Numbered from the stretch's first letter, positions 1 through 9,433 are shown. The stretch: DNA of 23,120 nucleotides from a virus (IMGVR_UViG_3300025132_000319:1-23120); one strand, 5' to 3'. Program-made: numbers and translations. Notes: generated by a model not told the origin, from the letters alone.

Positions 1-3
1 GTT

Positions 4-2253
4 TTGGAAAACTCAAACAATATGCAAACTGGTAAATTATTTGGTGTTTCAGATTTTCCATCTTTTTTACAAATAGTACATCCACAAGAACAAAATGAAT
101 CATTTGAAGAATATCAAATAAGAATTGCAGAAATGGATAAAAATCGTTTGGCTTATATAACTGACCAAAGAAATATAGGTACTTTTATTCAAGATGGTGA
201 GGTAAAGCCAGAGATTATACAGCTAATAAAATATGGCAATTTTCCAATGAAAGAAATGTTTGAAGTTCTTGATGTTTATTATGATGGAAGAGAAGATATG
301 TTTTCACGTGGCGCAAATATACTTATGCCATTAAAAATAATTCAAGCAGCTATTCGTCATGAAGATGGTAATCTTTTAACTCCAGAGTTAATGACAGAAA
401 TAACAAAAGATGATAAGAACCCATGGATTTCTTTTATAAATTATATTGATAAAAATCCAGAAATTACAGGTGCAGATGGTGTTCTTTTAACTGGTGATGA
501 CGCTGTAAAACAAGCATTAAAAAAATATAATCAAAGAATAGATAGTGGATTTGTTGAAAAACAAATAGAAAAAATATCTGCTGGTGGAAGAATGGATTTA
601 AAAGCTTTTATTTTAGATCAAACAGATCTAGATCCATTTGGTCCAACTATAAATGTTTTTGAAGATATTATTAATTCTGCAATAGCTGTAGAAGGTCTTA
701 ACACACCAAAAAAAATTAAAGCTGCTATAAAAGATCTTGAAGAAAATATATTCCCAAAAAGTTCTATTGTTTTTGAAAACATTAATAATTTGAATGAAGA
801 AAATAATACTGCGAACTCATTAGAAAAATATGGTGGAGAAGATACAAAGTTAATTGTAAATGATACATTGATGATGGATATCTTACCAACATTAAATAAT
901 ATACAAGTTAATTATAATGGAGTAAATTTAAGTTTAAGTAATTTTCCAATTAAAATTGGTAATTATGAAACATTTAATCATAAAGATATAGCTATTGAAA
1001 ATGTTGAAACTTTTGAAAGAAGAGCAAATTTACCAAAAAATGTAGAACCAAGACCTCTTCGTGTATTTCATGTAAATAGTTTGCAAAATCAAAGAGATAT
1101 AAAAGAATGGGATAACTTATATAGTTTAGATTATAATCCTAATGGTTCATTAAAAGAAGATAAAAGAGTTGCAATATATCCACCTATTGAATTGAGGTTA
1201 ATGCCTGTAGGTCAAGAATTACCACCTGATATTATGTTAGAAACAAATCTTGGTCATTCTGGTGGATTAGATGAAGTTGATGGTCAAGTTTTTTACGCTA
1301 CAAAAGGTGATAAAAAGTATGCTGTTTTTTTTAAAATGCCAGATGATACATGGAATGATGGTTTACCATTAATGGAAACTAAATCAGCTATTGAGATGGA
1401 TGCTACAACATTGCATCATTATCAAACTATTGCAGATGGTACATATATACAAAGACCGGGTATATCAAATAATACAGTTTTTGGAGTTAAAGTTCCTAAT
1501 ACTGATGTTGTAAAGTATTATGTAATACCAAAAGTATTTGATGGTAAAGTATTTCCTACTAATGATATTAAGGATTTAAAAGTTTTACATGATAGAATAC
1601 TTCAAGATTATAAATTAGAAGAGTTTCCATCATTTTATAATATAGATGATGCTGTTTTTTGGTTGAAAAAGAACAAAGAAAAATGGAATAAAAAGAATGT
1701 AACAGTAGAAGATGCAAAAGATATACTTGAAAAAAATAAAATAATATTTCAAGAAGCTGTTATTGTTAATCCTATGTTTCATAAAAGAAAATATGATGAG
1801 ATAAATGCTTACAAAAGTGAAGCTTCTGCACAATTTGATGCAAATTTAAACACAGCTATGGTGCAAGAAATAGCACAATTTGAATATGAATCTAATAATC
1901 TTATTAAAGGGTATTTTGGTGGTTTCTTTAGTGGAAACTTTGAAGAAGATATTGCTCCAAGAAAACCTTCATTAACATTTGATAAGAATTTTTTACAATC
2001 AAAAAGAAAACAAAAACAATGGGTAAAAACCTATGGTGATTATTTTGATGCAGATGGTACATTAAAAGAAGGTATTACTATTTTTCCAGCTCTTCTTGAA
2101 GAATACAATAATATTATTTCTATAAATGGTTTACCAAGTACACATCCTAAATTTTACAAAAAAGGTCTTACTCGTATGGAAATGTGGTTAAGAAATTATA
2201 GAAGAACTTTTATTGGTGGTGATGATGAAACTTATGGAAAAGCAAAACAGTAA
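4..2253 (+). CDS. Large virion protein, probable internal virion / DNA-ejection component
   Basis: A 749-residue protein, read from a TTG at 4. The frame is open to the left edge, so the true start may lie outside the window; an in-frame ATG is at 22. It is mostly hydrophilic with no signal peptide. Around residues 510-560 it has a segment of the kind seen in large phage virion proteins, YVIPKVFDGKVFPTNDIKDL followed by FPSFYNIDDAVFWLKKN, resembling the 'NFPSF..IEEA...A' motif of internal or tail-associated proteins. Its stop overlaps the start of the next large gene by one base (TAATG), which implies translational coupling. Position before the tail fibre and next to another giant protein suggests the internal core / ejection set of podoviruses. 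The exact role is inferred; no enzymatic motif is visible. Confidence 0.6.
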   Translation: MENSNNMQTGKLFGVSDFPSFLQIVHPQEQNESFEEYQIRIAEMDKNRLAYITDQRNIGTFIQDGEVKPEIIQLIKYGNFPMKEMFEVLDVYYDGREDMFSRGANILMPLKIIQAAIRHEDGNLLTPELMTEITKDDKNPWISFINYIDKNPEITGADGVLLTGDDAVKQALKKYNQRIDSGFVEKQIEKISAGGRMDLKAFILDQTDLDPFGPTINVFEDIINSAIAVEGLNTPKKIKAAIKDLEENIFPKSSIVFENINNLNEENNTANSLEKYGGEDTKLIVNDTLMMDILPTLNNIQVNYNGVNLSLSNFPIKIGNYETFNHKDIAIENVETFERRANLPKNVEPRPLRVFHVNSLQNQRDIKEWDNLYSLDYNPNGSLKEDKRVAIYPPIELRLMPVGQELPPDIMLETNLGHSGGLDEVDGQVFYATKGDKKYAVFFKMPDDTWNDGLPLMETKSAIEMDATTLHHYQTIADGTYIQRPGISNNTVFGVKVPNTDVVKYYVIPKVFDGKVFPTNDIKDLKVLHDRILQDYKLEEFPSFYNIDDAVFWLKKNKEKWNKKNVTVEDAKDILEKNKIIFQEAVIVNPMFHKRKYDEINAYKSEASAQFDANLNTAMVQEIAQFEYESNNLIKGYFGGFFSGNFEEDIAPRKPSLTFDKNFLQSKRKQKQWVKTYGDYFDADGTLKEGITIFPALLEEYNNIISINGLPSTHPKFYKKGLTRMEMWLRNYRRTFIGGDDETYGKAKQ

Positions 2254-5200
2254 TGAATAGAGTTAAACCAAATCAAATGCAAATAAATTTAAACTCTGGT
2301 GCAAATATGGATTTGAACAGAGGTGAAACAAGTGGATTTGGTCCAACTATATCTGCAATGTTTGGTGATAGATATAATTCTATTATGACTAATTTTACTT
2401 TTGGTGGTTCTGAAAGACAAACTACTATTGGTCGAGATGGTAATGTAAAAGTATGGAGTCCTTATACAGATGAAAATACAAAGAATTTATTTAACAATTC
2501 AAGATATAGTCCGTTTAGAGGTGATTTAGCTTGGGCTAGAACTCCAGAACATTTTTATCAAATGATTAAAGACATTGATTCAAAGTTTGAAAACATTGAA
2601 ATTATAAAAAATAGTTCTTGGCCGCAATGGATAGTTGGAGCATTAGTAGATCCTGTTAATCTTGCTACTATATTTATTCCAATAGCTAAAACTCCTAGCG
2701 TTTGGAAAGCAATAAATACTTCTATAAAAATATCTGCTGGTACTGTAGCTCCAATAGAAGCGTTAAGAGCAAAAACAGATCCAACGGTAGGAGCAGAAGA
2801 AGCTGTATTAAACACAGCACTTACTACAGTTTTTGCAGCTGGTGTTACTGGTGCTGGTAAAACTATATTTAATAGTATTGCTGGTAGAAAAGCATTAGCG
2901 CAAGCAGAAACAGAAACAAGATTAATGTTACAGTCTGTACAGTCAGAAGATACTGTTCCTATCTATAGAACAGGAGATGGTGAAATAGTTGGTGCTAAAG
3001 ATGGAGGAACACTTACATTAAATACAAGAGATGATTTTACAATACCGACTATTAAAGATCCAGAAGGTATTGCAAGAAATGCTTATATTGATAGTTGGTT
3101 GTTTCAAGGACTTACTAATCCAGAAAAAAGAATTTTATTAGATGATTCATTAGATGATTCTGTAAAAGCTGATTTTAATAAAATGTTTAGTTCTTTTGCT
3201 TTTCAATTAAATAAAAACAAATATGGGGTAGCTTCAACACAATCTGTACATTTGAAAGCTTCAATGGATAGAGGTGTATGGGCAGAATTATATGAAGATT
3301 TTTTAGATCTTTATACTGCTGATACAAATAATAAAGTTGGTAGACTATTAGATTATAATATTACTGGTACAAAAAATTATAATACATGGTTATCAGATTT
3401 AAATTTTAAATATGTAACAGGTCAAACACATAATCTTTCTTCTGCTCAAAAGAGTGTAATTAGTAAGATGACTAGTTATTGGAAAGATTGGGGTAAGAAA
3501 TTAGAATCTGTAGGTTTAATTGGAACTAGAGGTTCTTTGTTAAAAGCTTTAGAAAGAAATAATTTAAGAGTTACAGAGTTAGAAAATGCGTTAAAGCAAA
3601 GAGAATCTGGTGCATCATTTGGTATGGCAGATGATGTTGCTTATTATAAAAGACAAATTGCAAAAGTAAAAAATGAAATAGAAGAAGATCAACTTTCATT
3701 AGATAATATAGGTGAAGTAATGCCAACTAATGAATTGTTTTATCTTCCTCGTTTTTGGCATCATGATAAAATTAAATCTAATAGATTAGAATTAGAAGAA
3801 ATATTAACTAATTATTATGAAAAAAATCCGTATGTAAATAAGAAAGGCGAAGCAACATTACTCCCATTTGATAGAAATAGTGCTAATTTAAGAGCTAAAC
3901 AAACTGTTGATAATATTCTTAATGATGAGAAAATAGATTTTGATAGCACTTATTCTGGTGTTGGGTCTATGCATACAAGACATAGAGCATTAGATATTCC
4001 AAATGAGCTTGTATGGGATTTTATTGAACAAAACCCTATTAAAATTATGCAAGCTTACACTTCAAAAATATCTGCTAAGTATCATTATTTAAAAGAAATG
4101 GGTGAAAGCTTTGAATCTTTCCAAGAAAGATTGTTTACAAAAGTACAACGCAAGAATGGTACAGATAAAGCTAATGCTGTATTAAGAGATTTTACAGCTA
4201 TGTATAATCGTGTTGTTGGTAATGTTTTAGATAATCCCGGATCTTGGTCACAAATGGTAAGAACTGCTTTAGTAGATTTAGCACAGTTTAACTATCTTGG
4301 ATCTGCTGGTTTTGCAACTCTTACTGACTATGCAGCTATATTTATGCAAAGAGATATGGGGCATTTACTTAAATTTGGATTTGCTGTTCTTGATGGCAAT
4401 CAAGTAAAACTAAATGCAAGAGAAGGTAAAATTGCTGGTGAAGCTTTGGAAATTATATTAGGTGATACTAATTTAAGATTAGCTGATGATATAACTAATA
4501 ACCCACTCAATAGAAATCTTTATGATAAAACAGTCGGTAAAGCAAAACACGCATATTTTGCATTAAATTTATTGGGACCAGCTACTAATATTGCAAAAAG
4601 ATTTGAAGCGTCTTTAAGAGCGCATGAGAGTATATTTAATTGCATAGAGGTAAGTAAAAATAGTAAATTAGCTACATCACAAATAAGAATGAATTTAGCA
4701 AAACAAGGATTTACTTCAAAAGCAATTAATGAAATTGCAAATAAAGCACCATGGGAGCAAAGTAGAAAAGGTGGATTTATTACTGCTAATAGTTCTGCAT
4801 GGTTAGAAGCTGGTGTATCACAAGAAACAATAAATATATTTAGAGCAAACATGAATGCTGGTTTATTTAATACAGTTATTATGGCATCACCTACAGATAA
4901 ACCATTATTGATGGATGGCACTGCTTTTGTTCCATGGAAATACGCAAAGTTTGTCCCAGGTATGAAAGAGAGTAGTCAGTTTAAAGGATATTCTAAAATA
5001 GAAAATGGTTTATTAGCATTGCCATTTACCTTTTATTCATACTCTTTAGGTGCTGCAAACAAAATTACAGCTGCAATGTCACAAGGTACATTACATAATA
5101 GAGCTATGGGTATTATGGTTGGAATGGGTTTAGCTTATATGGGTTTACAACTAAGATATAGAAACAAACCCTATATTCTTGAGAACATGACTACACAAGA

Positions 5201-5540
5201 TAAGATACTTAGAGCTTTTGATTATAGTGGTATTGCTTCTATATACTCAGATATTTTTTATAAAACATTGGCAACAGGTGCTAATCTTGGTTATCCTAAT
5301 GGCTTCTTTAAGCCTAAATATGTAACTAAAAATCAAGATGAAAGACCTGTTGATATAGCATTAGAGTTTGGTGGAGCTGGCCCATCTATTGCAGTAGATT
5401 ATTACAGAGCTTTAACTCAACTCATAAGAGGTGACTACACTGATGGTACAAAAGACTTAGTAAAGTCTTTACCATTTGCTCGTCTTTGGTTTTTAGAAAG
5501 TTTTCATTCTGAGTTAGGTAGACAGTTAAATAAATTTTAG
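2253..5540 (+). CDS. Giant internal virion protein (gp16-like role inferred)
   Basis: A 1095-residue protein starting at the ATG that overlaps the upstream stop. It has several hydrophobic stretches: near residues 125-145 (WIVGALVDPVNLATIFIPIA), near 180-200, near 672-695 (AQFNYLGSAGFATLTDYAAI) and near 930-985. They alternate with charged helical regions, including a coiled-coil-like part near 440-480. Large size, amphipathic membrane-active segments and location just before the tail fibre fit the internal virion proteins that podoviruses eject to carry DNA across the cell envelope. A G-A-G-K-T string near residue 205 is not in a convincing P-loop context. No lytic transglycosylase motif was recognised. 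Function is inferred from size, composition and position. Confidence 0.6.
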   Translation: MNRVKPNQMQINLNSGANMDLNRGETSGFGPTISAMFGDRYNSIMTNFTFGGSERQTTIGRDGNVKVWSPYTDENTKNLFNNSRYSPFRGDLAWARTPEHFYQMIKDIDSKFENIEIIKNSSWPQWIVGALVDPVNLATIFIPIAKTPSVWKAINTSIKISAGTVAPIEALRAKTDPTVGAEEAVLNTALTTVFAAGVTGAGKTIFNSIAGRKALAQAETETRLMLQSVQSEDTVPIYRTGDGEIVGAKDGGTLTLNTRDDFTIPTIKDPEGIARNAYIDSWLFQGLTNPEKRILLDDSLDDSVKADFNKMFSSFAFQLNKNKYGVASTQSVHLKASMDRGVWAELYEDFLDLYTADTNNKVGRLLDYNITGTKNYNTWLSDLNFKYVTGQTHNLSSAQKSVISKMTSYWKDWGKKLESVGLIGTRGSLLKALERNNLRVTELENALKQRESGASFGMADDVAYYKRQIAKVKNEIEEDQLSLDNIGEVMPTNELFYLPRFWHHDKIKSNRLELEEILTNYYEKNPYVNKKGEATLLPFDRNSANLRAKQTVDNILNDEKIDFDSTYSGVGSMHTRHRALDIPNELVWDFIEQNPIKIMQAYTSKISAKYHYLKEMGESFESFQERLFTKVQRKNGTDKANAVLRDFTAMYNRVVGNVLDNPGSWSQMVRTALVDLAQFNYLGSAGFATLTDYAAIFMQRDMGHLLKFGFAVLDGNQVKLNAREGKIAGEALEIILGDTNLRLADDITNNPLNRNLYDKTVGKAKHAYFALNLLGPATNIAKRFEASLRAHESIFNCIEVSKNSKLATSQIRMNLAKQGFTSKAINEIANKAPWEQSRKGGFITANSSAWLEAGVSQETINIFRANMNAGLFNTVIMASPTDKPLLMDGTAFVPWKYAKFVPGMKESSQFKGYSKIENGLLALPFTFYSYSLGAANKITAAMSQGTLHNRAMGIMVGMGLAYMGLQLRYRNKPYILENMTTQDKILRAFDYSGIASIYSDIFYKTLATGANLGYPNGFFKPKYVTKNQDERPVDIALEFGGAGPSIAVDYYRALTQLIRGDYTDGTKDLVKSLPFARLWFLESFHSELGRQLNKF

Positions 5541-5574
5541 TTGAGAAAATAAATAAAAAGGATATGATTTAGCC

Positions 5575-7191
5575 ATGACTATAGATTTAACAGATAATGC
5601 CCCACGAGTTTCGTACTCGGTGTCACAAGGAGCTACAACAACTAGCTTTGCTGTACCTTTTGAGTTTTTTGATACAACAGATTTAAAGGTAGTTGTTGAT
5701 GGAACAACTAAAACGATTACTTCACACTACACAGTAAGTGGTGGAGATGGTTCTACAGGCACAGTTACTATGTCAGTTACTGGTGCAACAGGTGGAAGTA
5801 CAGTAATTATATATAGAGAAATACCATTAAGCAGAACAACTGACTTTCCAGCTTCTGGTGCTTTTCCTATAGCTACACTTAACACAGAATTAGATAGAAC
5901 GGTTGCTTTGTTTGATGATCGTAAAGATCGTATTGATAGATCAATAAGATTACTTGATACAGATGATGCAGCAACTATGACATTACCAGCAAAAGCAAGC
6001 AGAGTAGGTACTGTTCTTGGTTTTAATGCTACAACAGGTGCAGTAGAAGCTGGACCAACAATAGCAAATGTAAATTCTTTATCAGCTATTACTGCTAATA
6101 TTAATACAGTAGCTGGAATATCTAGCAATGTAACCACTGTAGCTGGAATACAAGCTAATGTTACTACTGTTGCTGGTATATCATCTAATGTTTCAACGGT
6201 AGCTGGTATATCATCCAATGTTACAACGGTTGCTGGTAAGGCAAGTTTAATTACTTCTGACTTTGCAACTGATATGGCGTTAATTGATAGCACATTTGTT
6301 ACAAAAATGGCATTAGTTACAAGTGATTTTATTACAGATATGGGTTTGGTAACTGCTGATTTTGTTAGTGATGTAAATACATTAGCAACATCTGATATAG
6401 TTAGCGATTTAAATACTTTGGCTACAAGTGACATCGTTGCAGATCTTGCTATTTTAGCTACAACAGACGTAGTTAGTGATCTTAACACCCTTGCTACAAG
6501 TGATATAGTAAGCGATTTAAATCAGCTTGCTACAAGTGATTTTGTTTCTGACTTAAATGCTATTGAAGCTATAAAAGCAAACGTAACAACAGTAGCTGGT
6601 GTAAGTAGTAACGTAACAACAGTAGCTGGCATCTCAAGTAATGTAACGACAGTAGCTGGTATTAGTAGTAATGTAACAACAGTAGCTTCTTCAATTGCAA
6701 ATATTAATACAGTAGCTAGTAATATTAGTGGAGTAAATAGTTTTGGTGAAAGGTATAGGGTAGGTTCTTCTGATCCAACATCATCTTTAGATGAAGGTGA
6801 TTTATTTTATAATACAACTACAAATGCACTAAAGTTTTATAATGGTTCTAGTTTTCAAGCAATTACCACTTTGGAAACAGGCATTACAAATGGTGATGTT
6901 CCTGTTTTTACTAGTGGTGCAGCAGATGATGACTTTCTAAGGATTGCTGGTACAAGCATAGAAGGTAGAAGTGCTTCGGAAGTATTATCTGATATTGGTG
7001 GTCAAGCATCTTTGACTTTTGGTATATCTAACACAAATGCAGTTAAGATTGATAGTTCATCTGTAGCTGATGACGAGTATGCTCGTTTTACAGCAAATGG
7101 ATTAGAAAGTCGTAGTCCATCAGAAGTTGCATCTGACATTGGTGCAGCTTCAACTGGTAAGGCAATCGCAATGGCAATCGTTTTTGGTTAG
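5575..7191 (+). CDS. Tail fibre protein with T7 gp17-like N-terminal domain and repeat shaft
   Basis: A 538-residue receptor-binding fibre. Residues 1 to about 125 match the phage T7 tail fibre N-terminal domain that attaches the fibre to the tail: YSVSQGATTTSFAVPFEFF, a beta-rich stretch, then the DRTVALFDDRKDRIDRSIRL helix. Residues 175-224 are five 10-residue repeats of NVTTVAGISS type. Residues 225 to about 334 are 11- then 12-residue repeats (TSDIVSDLNTLA type). Residues 336-385 are five more 10-residue repeats. A small domain (YRVGSSDPTSSLDEGDLFYN) follows, then two related 'EGRSASEVLSDIG' / 'ESRSPSEVASDIG' motifs and a C-terminal TGKAIAMAIVFG. The repeats probably form a trimeric shaft and the C-terminus the tip. 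A weak AAGGA precedes the start at long spacing. Confidence 0.88.
   Translation: MTIDLTDNAPRVSYSVSQGATTTSFAVPFEFFDTTDLKVVVDGTTKTITSHYTVSGGDGSTGTVTMSVTGATGGSTVIIYREIPLSRTTDFPASGAFPIATLNTELDRTVALFDDRKDRIDRSIRLLDTDDAATMTLPAKASRVGTVLGFNATTGAVEAGPTIANVNSLSAITANINTVAGISSNVTTVAGIQANVTTVAGISSNVSTVAGISSNVTTVAGKASLITSDFATDMALIDSTFVTKMALVTSDFITDMGLVTADFVSDVNTLATSDIVSDLNTLATSDIVADLAILATTDVVSDLNTLATSDIVSDLNQLATSDFVSDLNAIEAIKANVTTVAGVSSNVTTVAGISSNVTTVAGISSNVTTVASSIANINTVASNISGVNSFGERYRVGSSDPTSSLDEGDLFYNTTTNALKFYNGSSFQAITTLETGITNGDVPVFTSGAADDDFLRIAGTSIEGRSASEVLSDIGGQASLTFGISNTNAVKIDSSSVADDEYARFTANGLESRSPSEVASDIGAASTGKAIAMAIVFG
6097..6729 (+). repeat. In-frame repeat tract in the tail fibre gene
   Basis: Five 30-bp units (6097-6246) encode NVTTVAGISS-type decapeptides. 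About nine units of 33 then 36 bp (6247-6579) encode TSDF/TSDIVSDLNTLA-type repeats, and five more 30-bp units (6580-6729) encode the decapeptide again. Units are diverged at synonymous sites, so this is a protein-level repeat and not a CRISPR or a recent DNA duplication. Confidence 0.85.
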
Positions 7192-7201
7192 GAGGTGAAA
7201 A

Positions 7202-7594
7202 ATGGCTAATCCAAATATAGTAAATGTTGCAACAATCAATGGTGGTAATGCAGGATTTAATTTAAGTGCAACTGCAACTGCTACATTACTTACAGTAGCA
7301 TCTGATAAAATAGTGAAAATAAATACAATTATGGTCGCAAATGTAGATGGTACTAATGCTGCAACTGTTGATTTATTTATTGATGGTCTTGGTAGTGGTG
7401 CAACTGGAGTAACATTAACGGGTGCAGATGCAACAGTTTATTTAGCAAAAACAGTTACTGTTCCAGCAGATGCAACATTATCTTTATTAACAAGTCCTAT
7501 TTATTTGATGGAAGGTGACATTCTTAAAGGTGGAGCCAGTGCAGCAAGTGATTTAGATTTGTTTATTTCTTATGAAATTCTTGATGATGCATAG
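7202..7594 (+). CDS. Small beta-rich virion protein, tail-associated
   Basis: A 130-residue protein preceded by a strong ribosome site (AGGAGGTGAAAA) ten bases after the fibre stop. It is Gly/Ala/Thr/Val-rich with alternating hydrophobic residues typical of a beta-sandwich: a repeating pattern of short strands, then YLMEGDILKGGASAASDLDL and a Tyr-Glu-rich end. It has no signal peptide, no membrane segment and almost no Cys or Trp. Proteins of this size and style commonly follow tail fibres in marine phages and are usually annotated only as structural. It may be a fibre accessory, a head-decoration-like protein or a tip protein; the sequence does not decide. Virion role is inferred from position and composition. 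Confidence 0.55.
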   Translation: MANPNIVNVATINGGNAGFNLSATATATLLTVASDKIVKINTIMVANVDGTNAATVDLFIDGLGSGATGVTLTGADATVYLAKTVTVPADATLSLLTSPIYLMEGDILKGGASAASDLDLFISYEILDDA

Positions 7595-7602
7595 GGGGTT
7601 TA

Positions 7603-8553
7603 ATGTCTTATAAATTTTCTAATACAAATGGTGTTATTGGTAAAAAGTTAGATACAACAAGTGCTGGAAATACAGTAGCATCTTCTGGTGTATTTACTAT
7701 GGCTGATTGTTATGAACGTCGATTAGAAGCTACATGGCCTGAACCAAATCTTAGATATAATCCAAGATTCCATAATGCTACTACAAATCCAGGTGCTGCA
7801 TTAACTAAAGATATGCAAACTGACGCTAAAACACTTGCTTATCCAGCTTCATTTCATCCAGACGGAAGTACTTCATCTCTTACTGGTTTTGCATTTGCAG
7901 ACTTTGGTAATGACTTGTTTGATCCCCATTTTGGTCATTTTACAATTTATATTCCAAGTAGTAGCACTAGTATTCAGATACCTTTTACAACTAAAAATCA
8001 AGCAGATGGCGAAGCCAATATGACTACAGAAACATTTACTGGTGGCGGTAAAACATTTCAAATTAAACATGGTTTCCCAGATGTGGGAATTTGGGCGTTT
8101 CGTTTAATAAATCAAACTGATGATACTACACCTTTTCATTTGTTATTTAATGGTGCAATAGGTTCAGATGCTGCTAGTCATAATAGAATGACAACAGTAA
8201 ATGCAACATTAAATAGTCCATCTGAAACATTCAAAATACACTTTTTCCAAAATTCATCAATGGATGCAGGCGATGTAGATGAAACAAATTTTGTAGCTTC
8301 TGATGGTAATGAGATGTTTCAAATAGCTGTTATTCCAATGAGATCATTGGATTATGGTACTGGTACAGATACAACGCAAATTTTAACTAATACACCAACA
8401 ACATTTTCAAGTAGTCGTGGAGAAATGGATCCACAACATTTTAAAACAATTGCTTTAACTGTAGGACTTACTTTTTATATTACTAAGGGTAATCATTTGA
8501 CAAATACTGCCAATTATATTGCAGCAGATTTAAACAGAGAATCACCATCATAG
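7603..8553 (+). CDS. Predicted virion / tail-appendage protein, unknown
   Basis: A 316-residue hydrophilic protein beginning MSYKFSNTNGVIGKKLDTTS, eight bases after the preceding stop and with a weak GGGGG-like ribosome site. It is rich in Thr, Asn, Gly and aromatic residues with short alternating strands, so a mostly beta fold is likely. There is no signal peptide, membrane helix or recognisable catalytic motif. Aromatic-rich clusters (FGHFTIYIPSSSTSIQIPF; FRLINQTDDTTPFHLLFNG) look like those in surface-exposed binding or capsid-associated proteins. Position after the fibre and before lysis genes makes a tail or receptor-binding accessory role plausible. I do not recognise the family. Confidence 0.5.
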   Translation: MSYKFSNTNGVIGKKLDTTSAGNTVASSGVFTMADCYERRLEATWPEPNLRYNPRFHNATTNPGAALTKDMQTDAKTLAYPASFHPDGSTSSLTGFAFADFGNDLFDPHFGHFTIYIPSSSTSIQIPFTTKNQADGEANMTTETFTGGGKTFQIKHGFPDVGIWAFRLINQTDDTTPFHLLFNGAIGSDAASHNRMTTVNATLNSPSETFKIHFFQNSSMDAGDVDETNFVASDGNEMFQIAVIPMRSLDYGTGTDTTQILTNTPTTFSSSRGEMDPQHFKTIALTVGLTFYITKGNHLTNTANYIAADLNRESPS

Positions 8554-8566
8554 AGGAGGTAATACT

Positions 8567-8638
8567 ATGCCAAAAGGAATGGCTACTTATGGAACAAAAA
8601 AAGGTAGACCGCCTAAACCTAAAGGTTCAAAAAAGTAA
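8567..8638 (+). CDS. 23-residue basic peptide with AT-hook-like core
   Basis: A short ORF with a very strong ribosome site (GAGGAGGT, five bases before ATG) encodes MPKGMATYGTKKGRPPKPKG followed by SKK. The K-K-G-R-P-P-K-P-K core resembles an AT-hook (G-R-P flanked by basic residues), which binds the minor groove of AT-rich DNA. Stop is two bases before the next ATG. The strong ribosome site is the main argument that it is translated; similar tiny Lys-rich ORFs are frequent in marine phage late regions. DNA binding is inference. Confidence 0.5.
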   Translation: MPKGMATYGTKKGRPPKPKGSKK

Positions 8639-8640
8639 TT

Positions 8641-9126
8641 ATGTTTGATCCAGCGTCGATAGCTACTGCGGTAAGTTTATCGACTGCTGCATTTAATAAC
8701 ATAAAGAAAGCATTTGCTATTGGTCGTGATCTGGAAGGTATGTCTGGTGATCTATCAAGATGGATGAAAGCTAGTTCAGATATAGAACAAGCAGTTAAGT
8801 CTAGTAAAAATCCTCCCTTTTATAAAAAGATGTTAAGTGGTGACTCTGTTGAGGAAGCTGCAATGAAAAGTTTAGTTGCTCAAAAGACTTTGGAAAAACA
8901 AAGATATGAGTTACAACAGTATGTTAAATTTAAATTTGGTGTTAAAGCTTGGGATGATTTGCTAAAGATGGAAGGTAGTATTCGTAAACAAAGACAAGAG
9001 TTAGTTTATAAAAGACAAGAGTTTCAACAGAAATGTATTGAAGGATTCTTTTTTTGTGTGTTATTAGCTACTATTATTGGTTTTATTTTCTTTGTTATCT
9101 GGTTGAAGAAGCAACAAAATGTCTGA
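8641..9126 (+). CDS. Conserved-type membrane-anchored coiled-coil protein
   Basis: A 161-residue protein. The first 60 residues (starting FDPASIATAVSLSTAAFNNI) include a small helical region with Gly-Arg-Asp. Residues about 80-130 are charged and Gln-rich and probably coiled coil. Residues about 134-154 form one C-terminal transmembrane helix (FFFCVLLATIIGFIFFVIWL) followed by a short basic tail. Proteins of this plan are recurrent in marine phages near lysis genes, with unproven function. Being first in the lysis block, it could be a spanin-like or holin-accessory protein, or a tail-associated membrane protein. Its last codons overlap the start of the next small ORF (ATG at 9119). Confidence 0.6.
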   Translation: MFDPASIATAVSLSTAAFNNIKKAFAIGRDLEGMSGDLSRWMKASSDIEQAVKSSKNPPFYKKMLSGDSVEEAAMKSLVAQKTLEKQRYELQQYVKFKFGVKAWDDLLKMEGSIRKQRQELVYKRQEFQQKCIEGFFFCVLLATIIGFIFFVIWLKKQQNV

Positions 9127-9211
9127 GAAAGATATTATATTTGTAATGATGGTTCTTTTGTCTTATGTTTGGTGTACATGGTATGAGCCAAAATGGTTAT
9201 TTATTAAGTGA
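9119..9211 (+). CDS. 30-residue single-span membrane peptide
   Basis: A short ORF overlapping the upstream stop by eight bases. It begins MSEKDIIFVMMVLLSYVWCT and ends WYEPKWLFIK. One hydrophobic helix with an aromatic-rich, weakly basic end suggests a small membrane peptide. It is followed after six bases by the next ATG, and its end supplies the AGTGAGGT ribosome site of that gene. Its place among membrane proteins just before the holin and endolysin suggests a lysis accessory role, but no family is recognised. Confidence 0.4.
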   Translation: MSEKDIIFVMMVLLSYVWCTWYEPKWLFIK

Positions 9212-9217
9212 GGTAAT

Positions 9218-9433
9218 ATGCCAGCTACAATTATAGATGATTATAAAATATTCCCAAGACTTATGATGCTTGTAGTTACTATTCTAACTTACCAAAGTGT
9301 TCATTGGTATATGGGATTAGATGATCCAACAATACAACAAAGTGGGTTAGTGTCTGTTTGTATGGGTGCATTAACAGGTTGCTTTGGAATCTGGATGAAT
9401 GGAGAAAGAAAAAATGATACTGACAATCGTTAA
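9218..9433 (+). CDS. Two-helix membrane protein, holin-like candidate
   Basis: A 71-residue protein with a short charged N-terminus, a hydrophobic helix at about residues 14-32 (RLMMLVVTILTYQSVHWYMG), a loop, a second helix at about 43-61 (SVCMGALTGCFGIWM) and a charged tail (GERKNDTDNR). Small size, two membrane spans and position just before a 3TM holin and an endolysin fit a class II holin or an antiholin. The ribosome site is GAGGTAAT. It overlaps the next gene by 20 bases if that gene starts at 9414. Holin function is inferred. Confidence 0.5.
   Translation: MPATIIDDYKIFPRLMMLVVTILTYQSVHWYMGLDDPTIQQSGLVSVCMGALTGCFGIWMNGERKNDTDNR

Noticed and set aside
2850-2880. G-A-G-K-T string in the 1095-residue protein as a Walker A motif
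   Set aside because: It lacks the G-x-x-x-x spacing and a following Walker B. The surroundings are Ala/Gly-rich membrane-like sequence.
5727-6488. 253-residue open frame on the minus strand opposite the tail fibre
   Set aside because: It is a shadow of the repetitive fibre gene. Its low-complexity repeats follow directly from the fibre repeats, there is no ribosome site and no family resemblance.
6097-6729. Regular repeats that could suggest a CRISPR array
   Set aside because: The units are in frame, encode peptide repeats with synonymous differences, and have no unique spacers.
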